The notes under the pieces are model-generated. The model searched no databases and was not told the origin of the DNA. It saw only the letters and a program-made list of their open reading frames with translations. From contig CACIZB010000001.1 in assembly GCA_902591025.1 (NCBI GenBank), positions 149,739 to 213,738 of the forward strand: DNA of 64,000 nt. Reading direction: 5' to 3'. This DNA is from an uncultured Pelagibacteraceae bacterium (lineage in GTDB: Bacteria > Pseudomonadota > Alphaproteobacteria > Pelagibacterales > Pelagibacteraceae). Made by a program: the position numbers and the translations under genes. Numbering within the stretch: the stretch's first letter is position 1; each line of letters opens with the position of its first letter. This document shows, piece after piece, positions 26,674 through 36,771 of this stretch.

Positions 26674-26880
26674 ATGAGTCTACAAGGTAAAGTAAAGTGG
26701 TTCAATCCAACCAAAGGTTTTGGTTTTATTGAAAGAGAAGATAAAGAAAAAGATGTGTTTGTACATGTTTCAGCGGTAAGAGACGCTGGTATGAACGGTT
26801 TAGATGAGGGTCAGGCTTTGACTTTCGATGTTGAAGATGGTCCTAAAGGTCCTTCAGCAGTTAACTTAAAAACTGCATAA
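26674..26880 (+). CDS. CspA family cold-shock/RNA-chaperone protein
   Basis: A 68-residue single cold-shock domain with both RNA-binding motifs, KGFGFIE (14-20) and DVFVHVSAV (27-35), plus the N-terminal [13 protein letters not shown]. It binds single-stranded RNA and melts structure. Such proteins are often abundant in SAR11. The gene is flanked by a hairpin in the leader and a nested stem-loop after the stop, and a TTGACA box (26587) lies upstream without a well-spaced -10 box. Confidence 0.95.
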   Translation: MSLQGKVKWFNPTKGFGFIEREDKEKDVFVHVSAVRDAGMNGLDEGQALTFDVEDGPKGPSAVNLKTA

Positions 26881-26895
26881 TTTTCACACTATCAT

Positions 26896-26957
26896 TTATT
26901 GGCTATAAATTTTTTGATTAATCTTGATTTAAGATTAATTTTATTTGTAGCCAATAA
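26896..26957 (+). other. Nested stem-loop after the cold-shock gene
   Basis: TTATTGGCTA (26896-26905) pairs perfectly with TAGCCAATAA (26948-26957). Inside it ATTAATCTT (26917-26925) pairs with AAGATTAAT (26931-26939) around a five-base loop. No U-run follows, so it is not a standard terminator; it may protect the csp 3' end, or be a small RNA. The next ATG is 34 bases on. Confidence 0.6.
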
Positions 26958-26991
26958 ACCATTCAGTAGGTTATAAAAGATTAATTTTAAA

Positions 26992-27741
26992 ATGATCGGA
27001 ATTTTAGGTGGAATGGGAACTCAAGCAGGACTTGATTTCTGTAATAAGTTAGCAGTTTTATATAGAGGGAAAGTTGATCAAGATTATCCTCTATTCATTC
27101 TTTATAATAAATCAAATGTTCCTGGAAGGCCTGAGTCAATAGGTATTTATACTAAAAAGTTAACAAACAAGATCAAAAGTAAAAAAAATAAAGAAAAATA
27201 CCAATCGGTATTAAAAAGCTTAATCAAAGGTTGTCAGGTTTTAAAAAAAAGTAAGTGTAAATTTATAGTCATACCCTGTAACACAGCACATTACTGGTAC
27301 GATGATTTGAAAAAAAAAGTAAGTTTACCCATAATAAATATGCCAAAAGAAGTTTTCGACTATACAAAAAATAAGTGTAAAACAAATTCAAAAATTGGAT
27401 TACTTGCTACTGAGGGTACTATTAAAACAGGTATTTACAACAAATTTTTTGACAAAAAATTTAATATAATTTCTCCAAACTCATCTATTCAGAATAATTC
27501 AGTTAATAAAGCTATCAGATTAGTAAAAATGGGAAAAGTTAAAGAAGCTAATGGTATTATTAAATCCGCTATTAATTATTTAAACAAAAAAAAATGTAAA
27601 AAAATTATTCTCGGATGTACAGAACTCCCCATTGCTATATTCGCATTTAAGTCAATTAAAACGATTAAATCTTCTAAAATATTTTTAGATCCTAATTTGA
27701 TTTTAGCTAACGCAGCCATGAGACGATACCATCAAAAATAA
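26992..27741 (+). CDS. Aspartate/glutamate racemase family protein
   Basis: A 249-residue protein of the Asp/Glu racemase superfamily. MIGILGGMGTQA opens it. The two catalytic cysteines are visible in PCNTAHYW (about residue 99) and GCTELP (about 206), consistent with PLP-independent two-base racemisation. Aspartate racemase is most likely. The stop overlaps the next gene's ATG by one base (TAATG). Confidence 0.85.
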   Translation: MIGILGGMGTQAGLDFCNKLAVLYRGKVDQDYPLFILYNKSNVPGRPESIGIYTKKLTNKIKSKKNKEKYQSVLKSLIKGCQVLKKSKCKFIVIPCNTAHYWYDDLKKKVSLPIINMPKEVFDYTKNKCKTNSKIGLLATEGTIKTGIYNKFFDKKFNIISPNSSIQNNSVNKAIRLVKMGKVKEANGIIKSAINYLNKKKCKKIILGCTELPIAIFAFKSIKTIKSSKIFLDPNLILANAAMRRYHQK

Positions 27742-28178
27742 TGCAAGTTAAAGAAAGACCATATATTTTATACGTGGCTGAAAAAATTTATTTTGCTATT
27801 TGCGATATTAAGAAAAAAAATCAAAGATTTTCAAATGATGAAGCGATACAAGATTTTATTGGTTCTGATTTATATAAAGAAATAAGTAGTGGCAAATTTC
27901 ATGATAGATGGTTTGAGCAATTAAAACAAAATGATTATCTGGATAAAAAAACAAAAAATAAAATACCAAATGAAACTATAGAACTTTTAAGAATTCAAAA
28001 AGATATGATGATTAAACAATTAATTCAGTTTCCAGACTTGTATTACACAAAAAATAATATTCCTTTAGAACTTTCTCAAAGAGCATTTGATCAACTTTGG
28101 AGAATATGTGAAAGTTATGAATTATGGTGTAAAGAGACAAAACAAAATAATCTTTTAAAATTAAATATTATTGATTAG
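27741..28178 (+). CDS. Conserved-looking hypothetical protein, coupled to the racemase
   Basis: A 145-residue soluble protein without signal peptide or membrane segment. I recognise no domain. It is rich in lysine, aromatic residues and predicted helices (RPYILYVAEKIYFAICDIKKK, then an acidic middle, then a WRICESYELWCKE helix). It is coupled to the racemase by TAATG and overlaps the convergent lipoprotein gene by eleven bases. Real coding is supported by even codon use and the tight junctions. Confidence 0.65.
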   Translation: MQVKERPYILYVAEKIYFAICDIKKKNQRFSNDEAIQDFIGSDLYKEISSGKFHDRWFEQLKQNDYLDKKTKNKIPNETIELLRIQKDMMIKQLIQFPDLYYTKNNIPLELSQRAFDQLWRICESYELWCKETKQNNLLKLNIID

Positions 28179-28491
28179 TTAGATTAAAAATCTCATTTGC
28201 TTTATCTATTTTATTTTTAATCAAAACATAAAAATCCTCACTTTCTAAAGTTTTTTTTTTTATATTTTGAGTTTCATTTTCTTCAATAACACGTAACTTT
28301 GTTAAATTTTCAATCGGAGTTTTACCAGTGTACTGTGTGATGAGTTCATTTGATCCATAACTCAAACCAGCTTGAAAGGTATTACCAGTGGAGGATAAAG
28401 TATATACGGGACCTATCATTGCTGATGGAGAAGTGCAGCCATTTAATAAAATCACAACAATTAAAGCTAATAATATTTTTCTTTTAAACAT
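28168..28491 (-). CDS. Small lipoprotein
   Basis: A 107-residue protein with a lipoprotein signal peptide: hydrophobic stretch to residue 16, then lipobox LNGC with Cys19 as the lipidated residue. The mature part has SPSAMIGPVYTLSSTGNTFQAGLSYGSNELITQYTGKTP, a beta-like glycine/serine segment, and a helical lysine-rich tail. The function is unknown. Its 3' end overlaps the convergent hypothetical gene by eleven bases. Confidence 0.78.
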   Translation of the reverse strand: MFKRKILLALIVVILLNGCTSPSAMIGPVYTLSSTGNTFQAGLSYGSNELITQYTGKTPIENLTKLRVIEENETQNIKKKTLESEDFYVLIKNKIDKANEIFNLTNQ

Positions 28492-28576
28492 AATTGCTAA
28501 ATAATTTTAAGCATTTTGAAATACAACTCAAGGTAGTATTTAAAAATATTATTTTCATTATTAAATTTAACTAAAT

Positions 28577-29470
28577 TTGATGATCTTATGTAAGAATAAA
28601 AGTTCTATAAAACCTGAAATGATCAGAATATTTCCACTTATATTTATTTTACTTTGGTCTTCAGCTTTTATTACCACTAAGCCTATTGTTGACAATAGTG
28701 ATCCATTTGCAGCTTTAGCTTTTAGATTTTTTTTTGTAGCCATAGGCTTTTATGTTTTTTGTATTTTTTCCAAAAATTCAGTAATTATTAAGAGAAAAAG
28801 TTTTGTTGAATCTTTTTTAAGTGGTGTACTTTTTCATGGAGTTTATCTGGGAGGAGTATTTTATTCTATCTCGATTGGGATGCCAACAAGTCTAGCTGCT
28901 CTTATTGTCACTTTACAACCTATTCTAACTAACGCTCTCAGTGGACCAATTTTAAATGAGAAAGTCTCAAAGAAACAATGGGCAGGAGTTTTTCTTGGAT
29001 TTGGAGGAGCGAGTATAGTTTTAGGTTTAGATATAGGTTCAGATATTCCTTTTCTTGGATTTATTGCAACTATTATAGCTTTAATCGCAATTACAACATC
29101 TACAATTTGGCAGAAAAAATTAAGTAACAATTTACCTTTATCTGTTAGTAATTTTTATCAAGCTATTGGAGGTTGTTTTTTTCATATTATAATAATTATT
29201 TTTTTTGTAGACCCTTTTATTTATTTTTCAAAAACTTTTTTGATAGCCATAAGCCATCAGATTTTACTTGTATCTTTCGGAGCATTTACAATACTTATGT
29301 TTCTTATTAAGAAGAATTCGGCCAGTAAAACAGTCTCCGTATTTTTTTTGATTCCTCCTACGTCAGCTTTTATGGCATGGTTTTTCTTAAATGAAACACT
29401 TACTACATCAGATATTGTTGGATTTTTTATTGCATCAGTAGGTGTATATTTAGCAACAAGAAATGAATAA
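28577..29470 (+). CDS. EamA/DMT family transporter
   Basis: A 297-residue inner-membrane protein with ten helices in two EamA repeats (first about 18-150, second about 160-296). PLIFILLWSSAFITTKP and LQPILTNALSGPILNEK are typical. It probably exports amino acids or other metabolites. The start at 28577 is the longest choice; an ATG at 28619 beginning MIRIFPLIF fits the family start better, but no ribosome site decides. Confidence 0.88.
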   Translation: MMILCKNKSSIKPEMIRIFPLIFILLWSSAFITTKPIVDNSDPFAALAFRFFFVAIGFYVFCIFSKNSVIIKRKSFVESFLSGVLFHGVYLGGVFYSISIGMPTSLAALIVTLQPILTNALSGPILNEKVSKKQWAGVFLGFGGASIVLGLDIGSDIPFLGFIATIIALIAITTSTIWQKKLSNNLPLSVSNFYQAIGGCFFHIIIIIFFVDPFIYFSKTFLIAISHQILLVSFGAFTILMFLIKKNSASKTVSVFFLIPPTSAFMAWFFLNETLTTSDIVGFFIASVGVYLATRNE

Positions 29471-29563
29471 TTGTATTTTTAAGTTATTAAAATGAATAAA
29501 AAGAATTCTAATTTTTATATTTAAAAAATTGATAAAAAGGGTTACTAATTAAAGAATTATATA

Positions 29564-31252
29564 ATGCCTAAAATTAAATCTGACATAGAAATAGCAAGAA
29601 AAGCAAAAATGAAATCTATATCAAAGATTTTAGGCAAAATTAACGTACCTGATAATAGTAGTGCTTTTAGTCCTATGGGCAGGCATATAGCTAAAATTAA
29701 TTTTAATTTTTTAAATAAACTTAAAAAAAAGAAAAATGGTAATTTAATATTAGTTTCAGCAATTACGCCAACTCCTGCAGGAGAAGGAAAAACAACTACT
29801 TCTGTAGGTTTGAATGATGGTTTGAATAAAATTGGAAAAAATTCAATTGTTTGTTTAAGAGAACCGAGTTTAGGTCCTGCATTTGGGATGAAAGGAGGAG
29901 CAGCCGGTGGAGGATATGCTCAAGTGGTTCCCATGGAACAAATCAATCTTCATTTTACTGGAGATTTTCATGCGATAACATCTGCACACAATCTTTTATC
30001 AGCATTAATCGATAATCATATTTATTGGGGAAATAAACTTAATATTGATGAGAAAAAAATTGTGTGGAAGCGTGTGTTGGATATGAATGACCGTGCTTTA
30101 AGATTTATAGACATAAATACTGATGGAGTTGCAAAGGATTTTAAGAGAATTGAGGGTTTTGATATTACTGTTGCATCAGAGGTAATGGCAATTTTTTGTT
30201 TATCTAATGATTTAAAAGATTTAGAAAAGAGAATTGGTAATATAACTATTGCGTATAACAAAGATGGAAAGCCATTATTCGCTAGAGATCTCAATGCCCA
30301 TGGTCCTATGACCGTACTACTTAAAGAAGCATTACGACCTAATGTAACTCAAACTTTAGAGAATAATCCTGCGATTATTCATGGAGGGCCATTTGCGAAT
30401 ATTGCACATGGTTGTAATTCAGTTATAGCAACTCAAACTGCTCTTAAACTAGCTGATTATGTAGTAACAGAAGCTGGTTTTGGTGCTGATTTGGGCGCTG
30501 AGAAATTTTTAAACATCAAATGCAGAAAAGCTGGTTTCACTCCAAGTTGTGTGGTTATTGTTGCTACAATAAGAGCATTAAAAATGCATGGTGGATTAGA
30601 AAAGAAAGATTTGAAAAAAGAAAATATTAACTCTTTAAAAAAAGGTTTGGAAAATCTAGAGAGACATATTCAAAATATTAAAAAATTTGGATTAGAACCA
30701 ATAGTTGCTATTAATAATTTTATAACGGATACCAATAAAGAAATAAAAATAGTCTTTGATTTTTGCAAAAAACTTAAAGTAGAGATAAGTGAATGTAAAC
30801 ACTGGGCTCAAGGTGGAAAAGGTACAACTGATTTGGCAAAAAAAGTTGTTAAAATATGCAAAAATTCAAATAAAAAGAAATTTAGATATTTATATAAAAC
30901 CAGTGATAAATTATTAGAAAAAATTGATTTAATCGCGAAACAAATCTATAGAGCTAATAAAGTTGAGATCAATCAAGAGGTTAGAGATCAGCTTAAAATG
31001 TTTGAAAGCAGTGGATATGGCCATTTGCCGATTTGTGTTGCAAAAACTCAGTATAGCTTCTCTACCGATCCAAAGCTTAAAGGTGCACCATCAAATCATG
31101 AAATTTCAATTAGAGAAGTTAGATTATCCTCTGGTGCTGAATTCATTGTTGTTATTTGTGGTTCGGTGATGACAATGCCTGGTTTACCAAAAATCCCTGC
31201 AGCAGACTCTATCACATTAAACAAAAAGGGAGAGATTGAGGGATTATTCTAA
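29564..31252 (+). CDS. fhs: Formate-tetrahydrofolate ligase
   Basis: A 562-residue enzyme that activates formate to 10-formyl-THF with ATP. The P-loop [19 protein letters not shown] (about 68-86), the [23 protein letters not shown] stretch (99-121) and [18 protein letters not shown] are diagnostic, as is the C-terminal [14 protein letters not shown]. The length is normal. It provides one-carbon units from formate, a central route in SAR11. Its stop shares CTAA with the convergent gpsA-like stop. Confidence 0.97.
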   Translation: MPKIKSDIEIARKAKMKSISKILGKINVPDNSSAFSPMGRHIAKINFNFLNKLKKKKNGNLILVSAITPTPAGEGKTTTSVGLNDGLNKIGKNSIVCLREPSLGPAFGMKGGAAGGGYAQVVPMEQINLHFTGDFHAITSAHNLLSALIDNHIYWGNKLNIDEKKIVWKRVLDMNDRALRFIDINTDGVAKDFKRIEGFDITVASEVMAIFCLSNDLKDLEKRIGNITIAYNKDGKPLFARDLNAHGPMTVLLKEALRPNVTQTLENNPAIIHGGPFANIAHGCNSVIATQTALKLADYVVTEAGFGADLGAEKFLNIKCRKAGFTPSCVVIVATIRALKMHGGLEKKDLKKENINSLKKGLENLERHIQNIKKFGLEPIVAINNFITDTNKEIKIVFDFCKKLKVEISECKHWAQGGKGTTDLAKKVVKICKNSNKKKFRYLYKTSDKLLEKIDLIAKQIYRANKVEINQEVRDQLKMFESSGYGHLPICVAKTQYSFSTDPKLKGAPSNHEISIREVRLSSGAEFIVVICGSVMTMPGLPKIPAADSITLNKKGEIEGLF

Positions 31253-32211
31253 ATTAATAATTTAAGTTTTTTGTTACTAATAATTGTTTTTATCAAATTA
31301 ACCATAAGGGGTATTTTTTTTCTGTCAATTTTTTTCAAAATGAAAGGTGCAATCTCTCTGGCTAATTGTTCTCCCTCTACAGTATCTTTTGGCATAAATT
31401 TTTTTTTAGCTAAATTAAATTTATAACCTTTTCCTAAAAAACTACCCATTTTACTATTTCTACCTCCAGCCGCGCTAACATATAAATCCCCAACACCAGC
31501 GAGTCCTAGTGTTGTTTCCTCTTTACCATTAAAATATTTAGTAAGATATTTCATTTCATCAATCGATTTTTGAAATAAGTTAGATGATTCATTTAAACTT
31601 TGTCCTGCTCCGACTATCATTGCATATATATTCTTTATTGCAGAACAAACCTCTACACCTATAATATCTTTGGAGTATTCTGCCAAATAATAATTTGTGG
31701 AAATTATTTTTCCAATTAGCTTTGCTTTATTTAAATTCTTGTTTGCAATAATAACACTTGTTCTTTTTTTTTTCGCTAACTCTTTTGCTAAGCATGGTCC
31801 TTTTAAGATTGAAATATTCAATTTTTTGTAATTTTTTTCAAGTAGTTGAGAGATAGTTAAAATTCTTTTATTTTTTTTTTCATATTTAAGTCCTTTTGTT
31901 AAGACTAAAATAGGCGTTTTAATTTCTAATTCACTTAATTCTTTACCAATAAAATCTATTCCAGACAAGCTTAATGCTATCACCATCAAATCATAATTTT
32001 CCTCCAATAAATTTTTTGAATATTTTCTAAATTTTAACTTTTTGGGAAGAATTATCTTTAACGAAGAATGAAATTTTTTTTTTGAGGCTAAATTTTTGAT
32101 AAAAACTTTATTATATGGTTCCGTGATGGTAACATCATTGTTGTTTTCTAAACATGGGATCGAAAAAGCTGAACCCATTGCACCACCTCCAATGATTAAT
32201 ATTTTTTTCAT
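31249..32211 (-). CDS. gpsA: Glycerol-3-phosphate dehydrogenase (NAD(P)+), GpsA-like
   Basis: A 320-residue dehydrogenase: NAD site [12 protein letters not shown], substrate loop [15 protein letters not shown], catalytic lysine in [15 protein letters not shown] (about 203-217) and [21 protein letters not shown]. These fit GpsA, which makes glycerol-3-phosphate for lipids, but the GDL segment differs from the usual LTCTS/RN form and a related sugar-phosphate dehydrogenase remains possible. It is divergent from the PLP-enzyme gene across a 100-base gap in which I see nothing clear. Confidence 0.78.
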   Translation of the reverse strand: MKKILIIGGGAMGSAFSIPCLENNNDVTITEPYNKVFIKNLASKKKFHSSLKIILPKKLKFRKYSKNLLEENYDLMVIALSLSGIDFIGKELSELEIKTPILVLTKGLKYEKKNKRILTISQLLEKNYKKLNISILKGPCLAKELAKKKRTSVIIANKNLNKAKLIGKIISTNYYLAEYSKDIIGVEVCSAIKNIYAMIVGAGQSLNESSNLFQKSIDEMKYLTKYFNGKEETTLGLAGVGDLYVSAAGGRNSKMGSFLGKGYKFNLAKKKFMPKDTVEGEQLAREIAPFILKKIDRKKIPLMVNLIKTIISNKKLKLLI

Positions 32212-32311
32212 AAAATTTTCTTTTGTATAAATATTAATATAGGTTTATTTATAGTTTGAATATAAAAAAATTAGTCGTAACTAACAGTGATACTTAAATA
32301 AGAAAATTAAA

Positions 32312-33433
32312 ATGAAAACTGATAAATGGAAACTATCTAAATTCTTATTAAATAAAAAGTTTAAATTTAATAGAGATTATATTCTAAAATATTTACCATC
32401 TACTTTATTAATTGATTCTTATAAAAACATATCAAAATGGAGAGGATATAATTCAACGCCACTATTAAAATTGAATAAACTTAATAAAAAACTTAATCTT
32501 AAAAATATATTTTATAAAGATGAGTCAAAACGTTTTCATCTAAAATCTTTCAAAGCTCTGGGAGGAGCTTATGCGGTAGAAAAAGTTTCAAAAAAAGAAA
32601 AGAAAATAACAGTTTCATCAGCAACTGCTGGAAATCATGGAAGATCTGTAGCATGGGGGGCAAAAAGATTAAAATTAAAATGTAAAATTTTTGTTAGTCA
32701 ATATGTAAGTGAAACTAGGGTAAACGAAATAGAAAAATTAGGTGCTGAAGTAATAAGAGTTAAAGGAAATTATGAGGCATCCTTAAAAAAATGCAAATTG
32801 GCATCAAAAAAGAACAATTGGAAAATTATCCAAGACGTATCAACAAAAAATTATAAATACATTCCTCAACTAACAATGGCAGGATACTCTATCTTAATTA
32901 AAGAGATTTCAAATCAAACTAATGAGTATATTACTCATATATTTCTTCAAGCAGGTGTTGGAGGTCTTGCAGCAGGATTAGTGGCTGGAGTAGCAAAATA
33001 TTTTAAAAGAATTCCTAAAATTATCATTGTTGAACCTGACAGGGCAGATTGTGTACTTCAAAGCATAAAGAGCAATAAACTAAAAAAAATAAGAATCAAA
33101 AAAGAGAGTATTATGGGTGGAATGTCATGTAATGAAATGTCCCTTTTGCCTTGGCAGATTTTAAAAAAAGCTAGTAACTGTTGTGTGACAATATCTGATA
33201 AAAATGTAGCCCGAACCGTAGCCAACTTAAAAGATAAAAAGTTTAGTAAGTTATCAATTATAGGAGGTGAATGTGCAACTCCTGGTGTTATTGCTTTAAT
33301 TGGTATGTGTAACAACGTAAAATTAAGAAAATTGATTGATCTTAACAGAAATTCGAATGTTTTGTTAATTGGATGCGAAGGAAATGCAGATGTTAAACTC
33401 TATAAACAACTGCTATCTAAAGGCAGAAAGTAA
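32312..33433 (+). CDS. PLP-dependent lyase, diaminopropionate ammonia-lyase-like
   Basis: A 373-residue fold-type II PLP enzyme. FKALGGAYA carries the PLP lysine (about residue 81), SSATAGNHGRSVAWGAKRL is the phosphate-contacting loop with the NHGR typical of diaminopropionate ammonia-lyase, and QAGVGGLAAGLVAG is the glycine loop. Threonine/serine dehydratase or another beta-eliminating lyase remains possible; the length is shorter than typical DAPAL (about 400). The photolyase gene follows after ten bases, a link without obvious meaning. Confidence 0.78.
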   Translation: MKTDKWKLSKFLLNKKFKFNRDYILKYLPSTLLIDSYKNISKWRGYNSTPLLKLNKLNKKLNLKNIFYKDESKRFHLKSFKALGGAYAVEKVSKKEKKITVSSATAGNHGRSVAWGAKRLKLKCKIFVSQYVSETRVNEIEKLGAEVIRVKGNYEASLKKCKLASKKNNWKIIQDVSTKNYKYIPQLTMAGYSILIKEISNQTNEYITHIFLQAGVGGLAAGLVAGVAKYFKRIPKIIIVEPDRADCVLQSIKSNKLKKIRIKKESIMGGMSCNEMSLLPWQILKKASNCCVTISDKNVARTVANLKDKKFSKLSIIGGECATPGVIALIGMCNNVKLRKLIDLNRNSNVLLIGCEGNADVKLYKQLLSKGRK

Positions 33434-33443
33434 AAAAATTTAT

Positions 33444-34865
33444 ATGACAAAAAATGCACTTGTTTGGATAAGAGAGGACTTTAGAATTGAAAATAATCCT
33501 GCTCTCTCATATGCAACTCAAAATCATGAGAATGTATTAGCCTTATATATTTATAATAAAAATGAGTTTGATCATATAAGAGAAGCTCAAAAGTGGTGGC
33601 TTTCAAAATCATTAGAAGCATTTGAAACTGAATTATCTAAATTTAAAGTTAATTTACAAATACTTAATGGTGATGAACTTAACATATTTTCCAAAATTAA
33701 TAAAAAAGACAATATCTCAATATATTGGAATAAAATTTATGAACCAGATGTAATTGCTAAAGGAAAAAAAATAAGAGATGTCTTTATTAAAAATGAGATT
33801 AAATACAAATATTTTAAAGGAAATATTCTTAATGAATTTCAAGAAATAACAAAAAATGATGGAACACCTTTTAAAGTATTTTCTCCTTTTTGGAGAAATG
33901 CTGAACAAAAATATCTAGAATTGCCGCCAATTAAAAATTACATAATAAAAAAAAAATCCAAAGAAATATTATTTTTTAAAAATAGTATTAAACCAAAAGA
34001 TATTCTTCCAAAAAAAAATTGGTATAAAAAATTTGAAAATTATTGGAAAGTTTCTGAAAATGATTCAAAAAAAGTTTTAAATAATTTAATCGAGAAAAAG
34101 ATAAAAAATTATGGAACAGCAAGAGACTATCCATCTATTGAGGGTACATCTAGATTGTCACCATATATAAAACATGGACAAATTCATGTAAGCACTATTT
34201 GGAAAAAGTGTGGTGAAATAAAATCTAAAGGAATTGGTTATAGAAAATATATAAACGAATTAGGTTGGCGTGAATTTTCCCACAGTTTGATTAATTATTT
34301 TCCAGAGTTCTTAAAAGGGAATTATAGAAAAGAATTTGATAAATTTCCTTGGATTAAAAATGAAAAATATTTGAAAGCATGGAAATCAGGTATGACAGGT
34401 TATCCAATTGTTGATGCTGGAATGAGAGAACTTTACGAAACTGGTTGGATGCATAATCGAATAAGAATGATTGTTGGTTCTTTTTTAGTCAAACATTTAA
34501 GAATAAATTGGACTGAAGGTGAAAAACATTTCAGAAATTGTTTATTAGATTTCAATAAAGCTAATAATGTAGCTCAATGGCAATGGGTTGCAGGTTGCGG
34601 TGCTGATGCAGCACCCTATTTTAGGATATTTAATCCTATTCTTCAGGGTGAAAAGTTTGATAAAGAGGGTTTGTATGTAAAAAAATGGATTCCTGAATTG
34701 AGTAAAGTTCCACAAAAATTTATACATAAACCTTGGGAATTGGATATTAAATTACAAGAGTCTATCAAAACTATAATCGGAAAGGATTATCCAAAACCTA
34801 TTGTAGTGCATGAAGAGGCACGTAACGCAGCTTTAAAAGCCTTTCAAAGCTTAAAAAAAAATTAA
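33444..34865 (+). CDS. phrB: Deoxyribodipyrimidine photolyase / cryptochrome family
   Basis: I start at ATG 33444 (473 residues, MTKNALVWIREDFRIENNPAL), ten bases past the preceding stop; an ATG at 33369 lies inside that gene. The N-terminal photolyase domain is followed by the FAD domain with EGTSRLSPYIKHG, ELGWREF and AQWQWVAGCGADAAPYFRIFNP, all diagnostic of class I CPD photolyases. It repairs ultraviolet dimers with blue light, useful at the sea surface. The stop shares TTAA with the convergent yjbQ gene. Confidence 0.92.
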   Translation: MTKNALVWIREDFRIENNPALSYATQNHENVLALYIYNKNEFDHIREAQKWWLSKSLEAFETELSKFKVNLQILNGDELNIFSKINKKDNISIYWNKIYEPDVIAKGKKIRDVFIKNEIKYKYFKGNILNEFQEITKNDGTPFKVFSPFWRNAEQKYLELPPIKNYIIKKKSKEILFFKNSIKPKDILPKKNWYKKFENYWKVSENDSKKVLNNLIEKKIKNYGTARDYPSIEGTSRLSPYIKHGQIHVSTIWKKCGEIKSKGIGYRKYINELGWREFSHSLINYFPEFLKGNYRKEFDKFPWIKNEKYLKAWKSGMTGYPIVDAGMRELYETGWMHNRIRMIVGSFLVKHLRINWTEGEKHFRNCLLDFNKANNVAQWQWVAGCGADAAPYFRIFNPILQGEKFDKEGLYVKKWIPELSKVPQKFIHKPWELDIKLQESIKTIIGKDYPKPIVVHEEARNAALKAFQSLKKN

Positions 34866-35284
34866 GACACTCCTAAAAAATGATGAATTATGATTCTTTT
34901 TTGTGGCTTAAGTCTATGCTCAAACAAATATATTCCTTGCCAGGTTCCTAGAAGTAATTCACCACTTTTTACACTTAATGAAATTTGATTATTGGTTAAT
35001 GCTGATTTAATATGTGCGGGCATATCATCCTTTCCCTCGGTAGTATGTACATACAAGTTTTTATTCATAGGAGCTAATTTATCAAAGTAATTAATTAAAT
35101 CAGTTTGAACATCAGGATCTGCATTCTCTTGAATGATTAAAGATGCACTTGTATGTTGAATACTTAAATTAATGATACCATCTTTAAATTTATTTTTTTC
35201 TATCCATTGGATTGTTTGATTAGTAAAATCATAAAGTTTTTGCCCATCAGTATTTATTTGTAAATTAAAAAAATCTTGTCTCAT
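34862..35284 (-). CDS. yjbQ: YjbQ/UPF0047 family protein
   Basis: A 140-residue member of the YjbQ family: SIQHTSASLIIQENADPDV, MPAHIKSALTNNQISLSV and LLLGTWQGIYLFEHR are the conserved blocks with metal-binding histidines. Members have been linked to secondary thiamine-phosphate synthase activity, but the physiological role is unsettled. It overlaps zapE by four bases. Confidence 0.9.
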   Translation of the reverse strand: MRQDFFNLQINTDGQKLYDFTNQTIQWIEKNKFKDGIINLSIQHTSASLIIQENADPDVQTDLINYFDKLAPMNKNLYVHTTEGKDDMPAHIKSALTNNQISLSVKSGELLLGTWQGIYLFEHRLKPQKRIIIHHFLGVS

Positions 35285-36339
35285 AAATTATATTCCTTTG
35301 ATGTTAGCTCATACAACCTGCTAATTGTTCGCTTAAATGGCTTTTCGAGAGATAAAGAGGATTTGAGTTGATCGAGATTTTGATTTGCACTGATAGCCAA
35401 TGGTATATTTTTTTCATAAATTACATCAATTAAAGTAATAAATCTGTGTTGTTGATTAGAATTAATATTATCAAATTGAGGAATTTCATCAATTACCATA
35501 AATTTTATAAATTTTGCAATCTCTAAATAATCTTCTGCTCCTAGATTTCTGCTACAAAGTTCTTTAAAATTAAATCTTGAAACACCCTCATAATAATTTT
35601 CTAATTCAAGTTTCCTTCCCTTAATATTTAGAGTTTTGAGCATCTTTTTTTTATTTTTTGTGATAACACGAAATAGCTTATTCATTTTAAAATAAGTTTC
35701 TTTATTTAATGGAAAAAACAATCTTTGTTTTTTATTTTCTTGAGATTTACGATAATCATCTTCAATTACCAGTTCATGCTCAATACAGTTTTTTTCCATT
35801 ATTTTTATAAAAGGTATGAATTGATCTCTTTGTAAACCATCTTTATAAAGGTCTGATATCTTAGTGTTGGATGTTAATATTATCCTAATATTTTCTTTGA
35901 AGATTTGCTCAAATAGTTTACCTAAAATCATAGCATCAACAATATTTGTAACTTGAAATTCATCAAAATAAATTAGAGAAACTTTTGATTTCAGCTTTTT
36001 TACAAAAAAAACAATAACGTTTTCATTATTACTACTTTTATTTTTGTGAACAAAATCATGAAATTCCAACATAAATTCATTAAAGTGAAGCCTTTGTTTA
36101 TTTTTATTAATAAGATTAAAAAAAAAGTTCAAGATCATTGTTTTTCCAACCCCAACTCCACCATATAAATAAAAACCTTTTTTTGAATTATCTTTTGTAA
36201 AAAATTTTTTTATCGAAAATTTAAAATTATCATTATAAAATTGCTGTAAAGTTTTGATTAGTTGTATTTGATTTAAATTATTTTCAAAATTTTTTGTTTT
36301 ACATAATAAATTAAATTGATTAGCTAGATTTTTGGACAT
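35281..36339 (-). CDS. zapE: Cell division protein ZapE / AFG1-like ATPase
   Basis: A 352-residue AAA-type ATPase: Walker A GGVGVGKTM (60-68 region), Walker B YFDEFQVTNIVDAMILGKLF, sensor ILTSNT and late LYELTSKEY. ZapE acts at the FtsZ ring or in membrane-protein quality control, as in mitochondrial AFG1. It is in a minus-strand block with the cupin-like protein upstream (one-base overlap). Confidence 0.9.
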   Translation of the reverse strand: MSKNLANQFNLLCKTKNFENNLNQIQLIKTLQQFYNDNFKFSIKKFFTKDNSKKGFYLYGGVGVGKTMILNFFFNLINKNKQRLHFNEFMLEFHDFVHKNKSSNNENVIVFFVKKLKSKVSLIYFDEFQVTNIVDAMILGKLFEQIFKENIRIILTSNTKISDLYKDGLQRDQFIPFIKIMEKNCIEHELVIEDDYRKSQENKKQRLFFPLNKETYFKMNKLFRVITKNKKKMLKTLNIKGRKLELENYYEGVSRFNFKELCSRNLGAEDYLEIAKFIKFMVIDEIPQFDNINSNQQHRFITLIDVIYEKNIPLAISANQNLDQLKSSLSLEKPFKRTISRLYELTSKEYNL

Positions 36340-36770
36340 TAATCTTTTTTACTTTTAAGTTCTATTCCATATTCAGATCGCGGTCCTTTCCTTAGACCGT
36401 ATGGTCCACAAAAAAACAATGTTAACGGTTTAGTGCCTGGTTTTAGATCAATTCTGTGTAAATTATTCGCAGATCTAAATCCTACATAACCTCTTGATCT
36501 CCAAAATTTTCCTGTGCTTAATGTTTCCCAATAACCACCTCTCAAAATAACAGTTACATAGGGAAATGGATGATTATGAACCCCCTCACCGTGGTCATCT
36601 GCTAACATTTCATGTATCAATATGTTAAAAGGAAACCATCTTGGACGATGCCTAAATAATACATAATATCTATTCATCCAAGGTTTAGCTTCTGAAAATC
36701 TTGGATGAGAAGGTCCTCTATCAAGTACTATTTTTTTTCTTCCTAATTTTTCTAATATCTTTAAAAACAT
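36339..36770 (-). CDS. Cupin-like protein of unknown function
   Basis: A 143-residue basic protein with a likely cupin barrel: GEGVHNHPFPYVTVILRG has His65 and His67 as motif 1 (the usual glutamate is absent), and His105 (NNLHRI) fits motif 2. His53 and His60 are extra candidates. Tryptophan/arginine-rich flanks (HRPRWFPF, RSRGYVGF) are distinctive. Metal binding or a dioxygenase-like role is plausible but unproven. It sits between bamB and zapE in one run. Confidence 0.7.
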   Translation of the reverse strand: MFLKILEKLGRKKIVLDRGPSHPRFSEAKPWMNRYYVLFRHRPRWFPFNILIHEMLADDHGEGVHNHPFPYVTVILRGGYWETLSTGKFWRSRGYVGFRSANNLHRIDLKPGTKPLTLFFCGPYGLRKGPRSEYGIELKSKKD

Positions 36771-36771
36771 T

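Noticed and set aside
33369..33443. Upstream start for the photolyase
   Set aside because: It would overlap the PLP-enzyme gene by 65 bases, and the family start is at the ATG at 33444.
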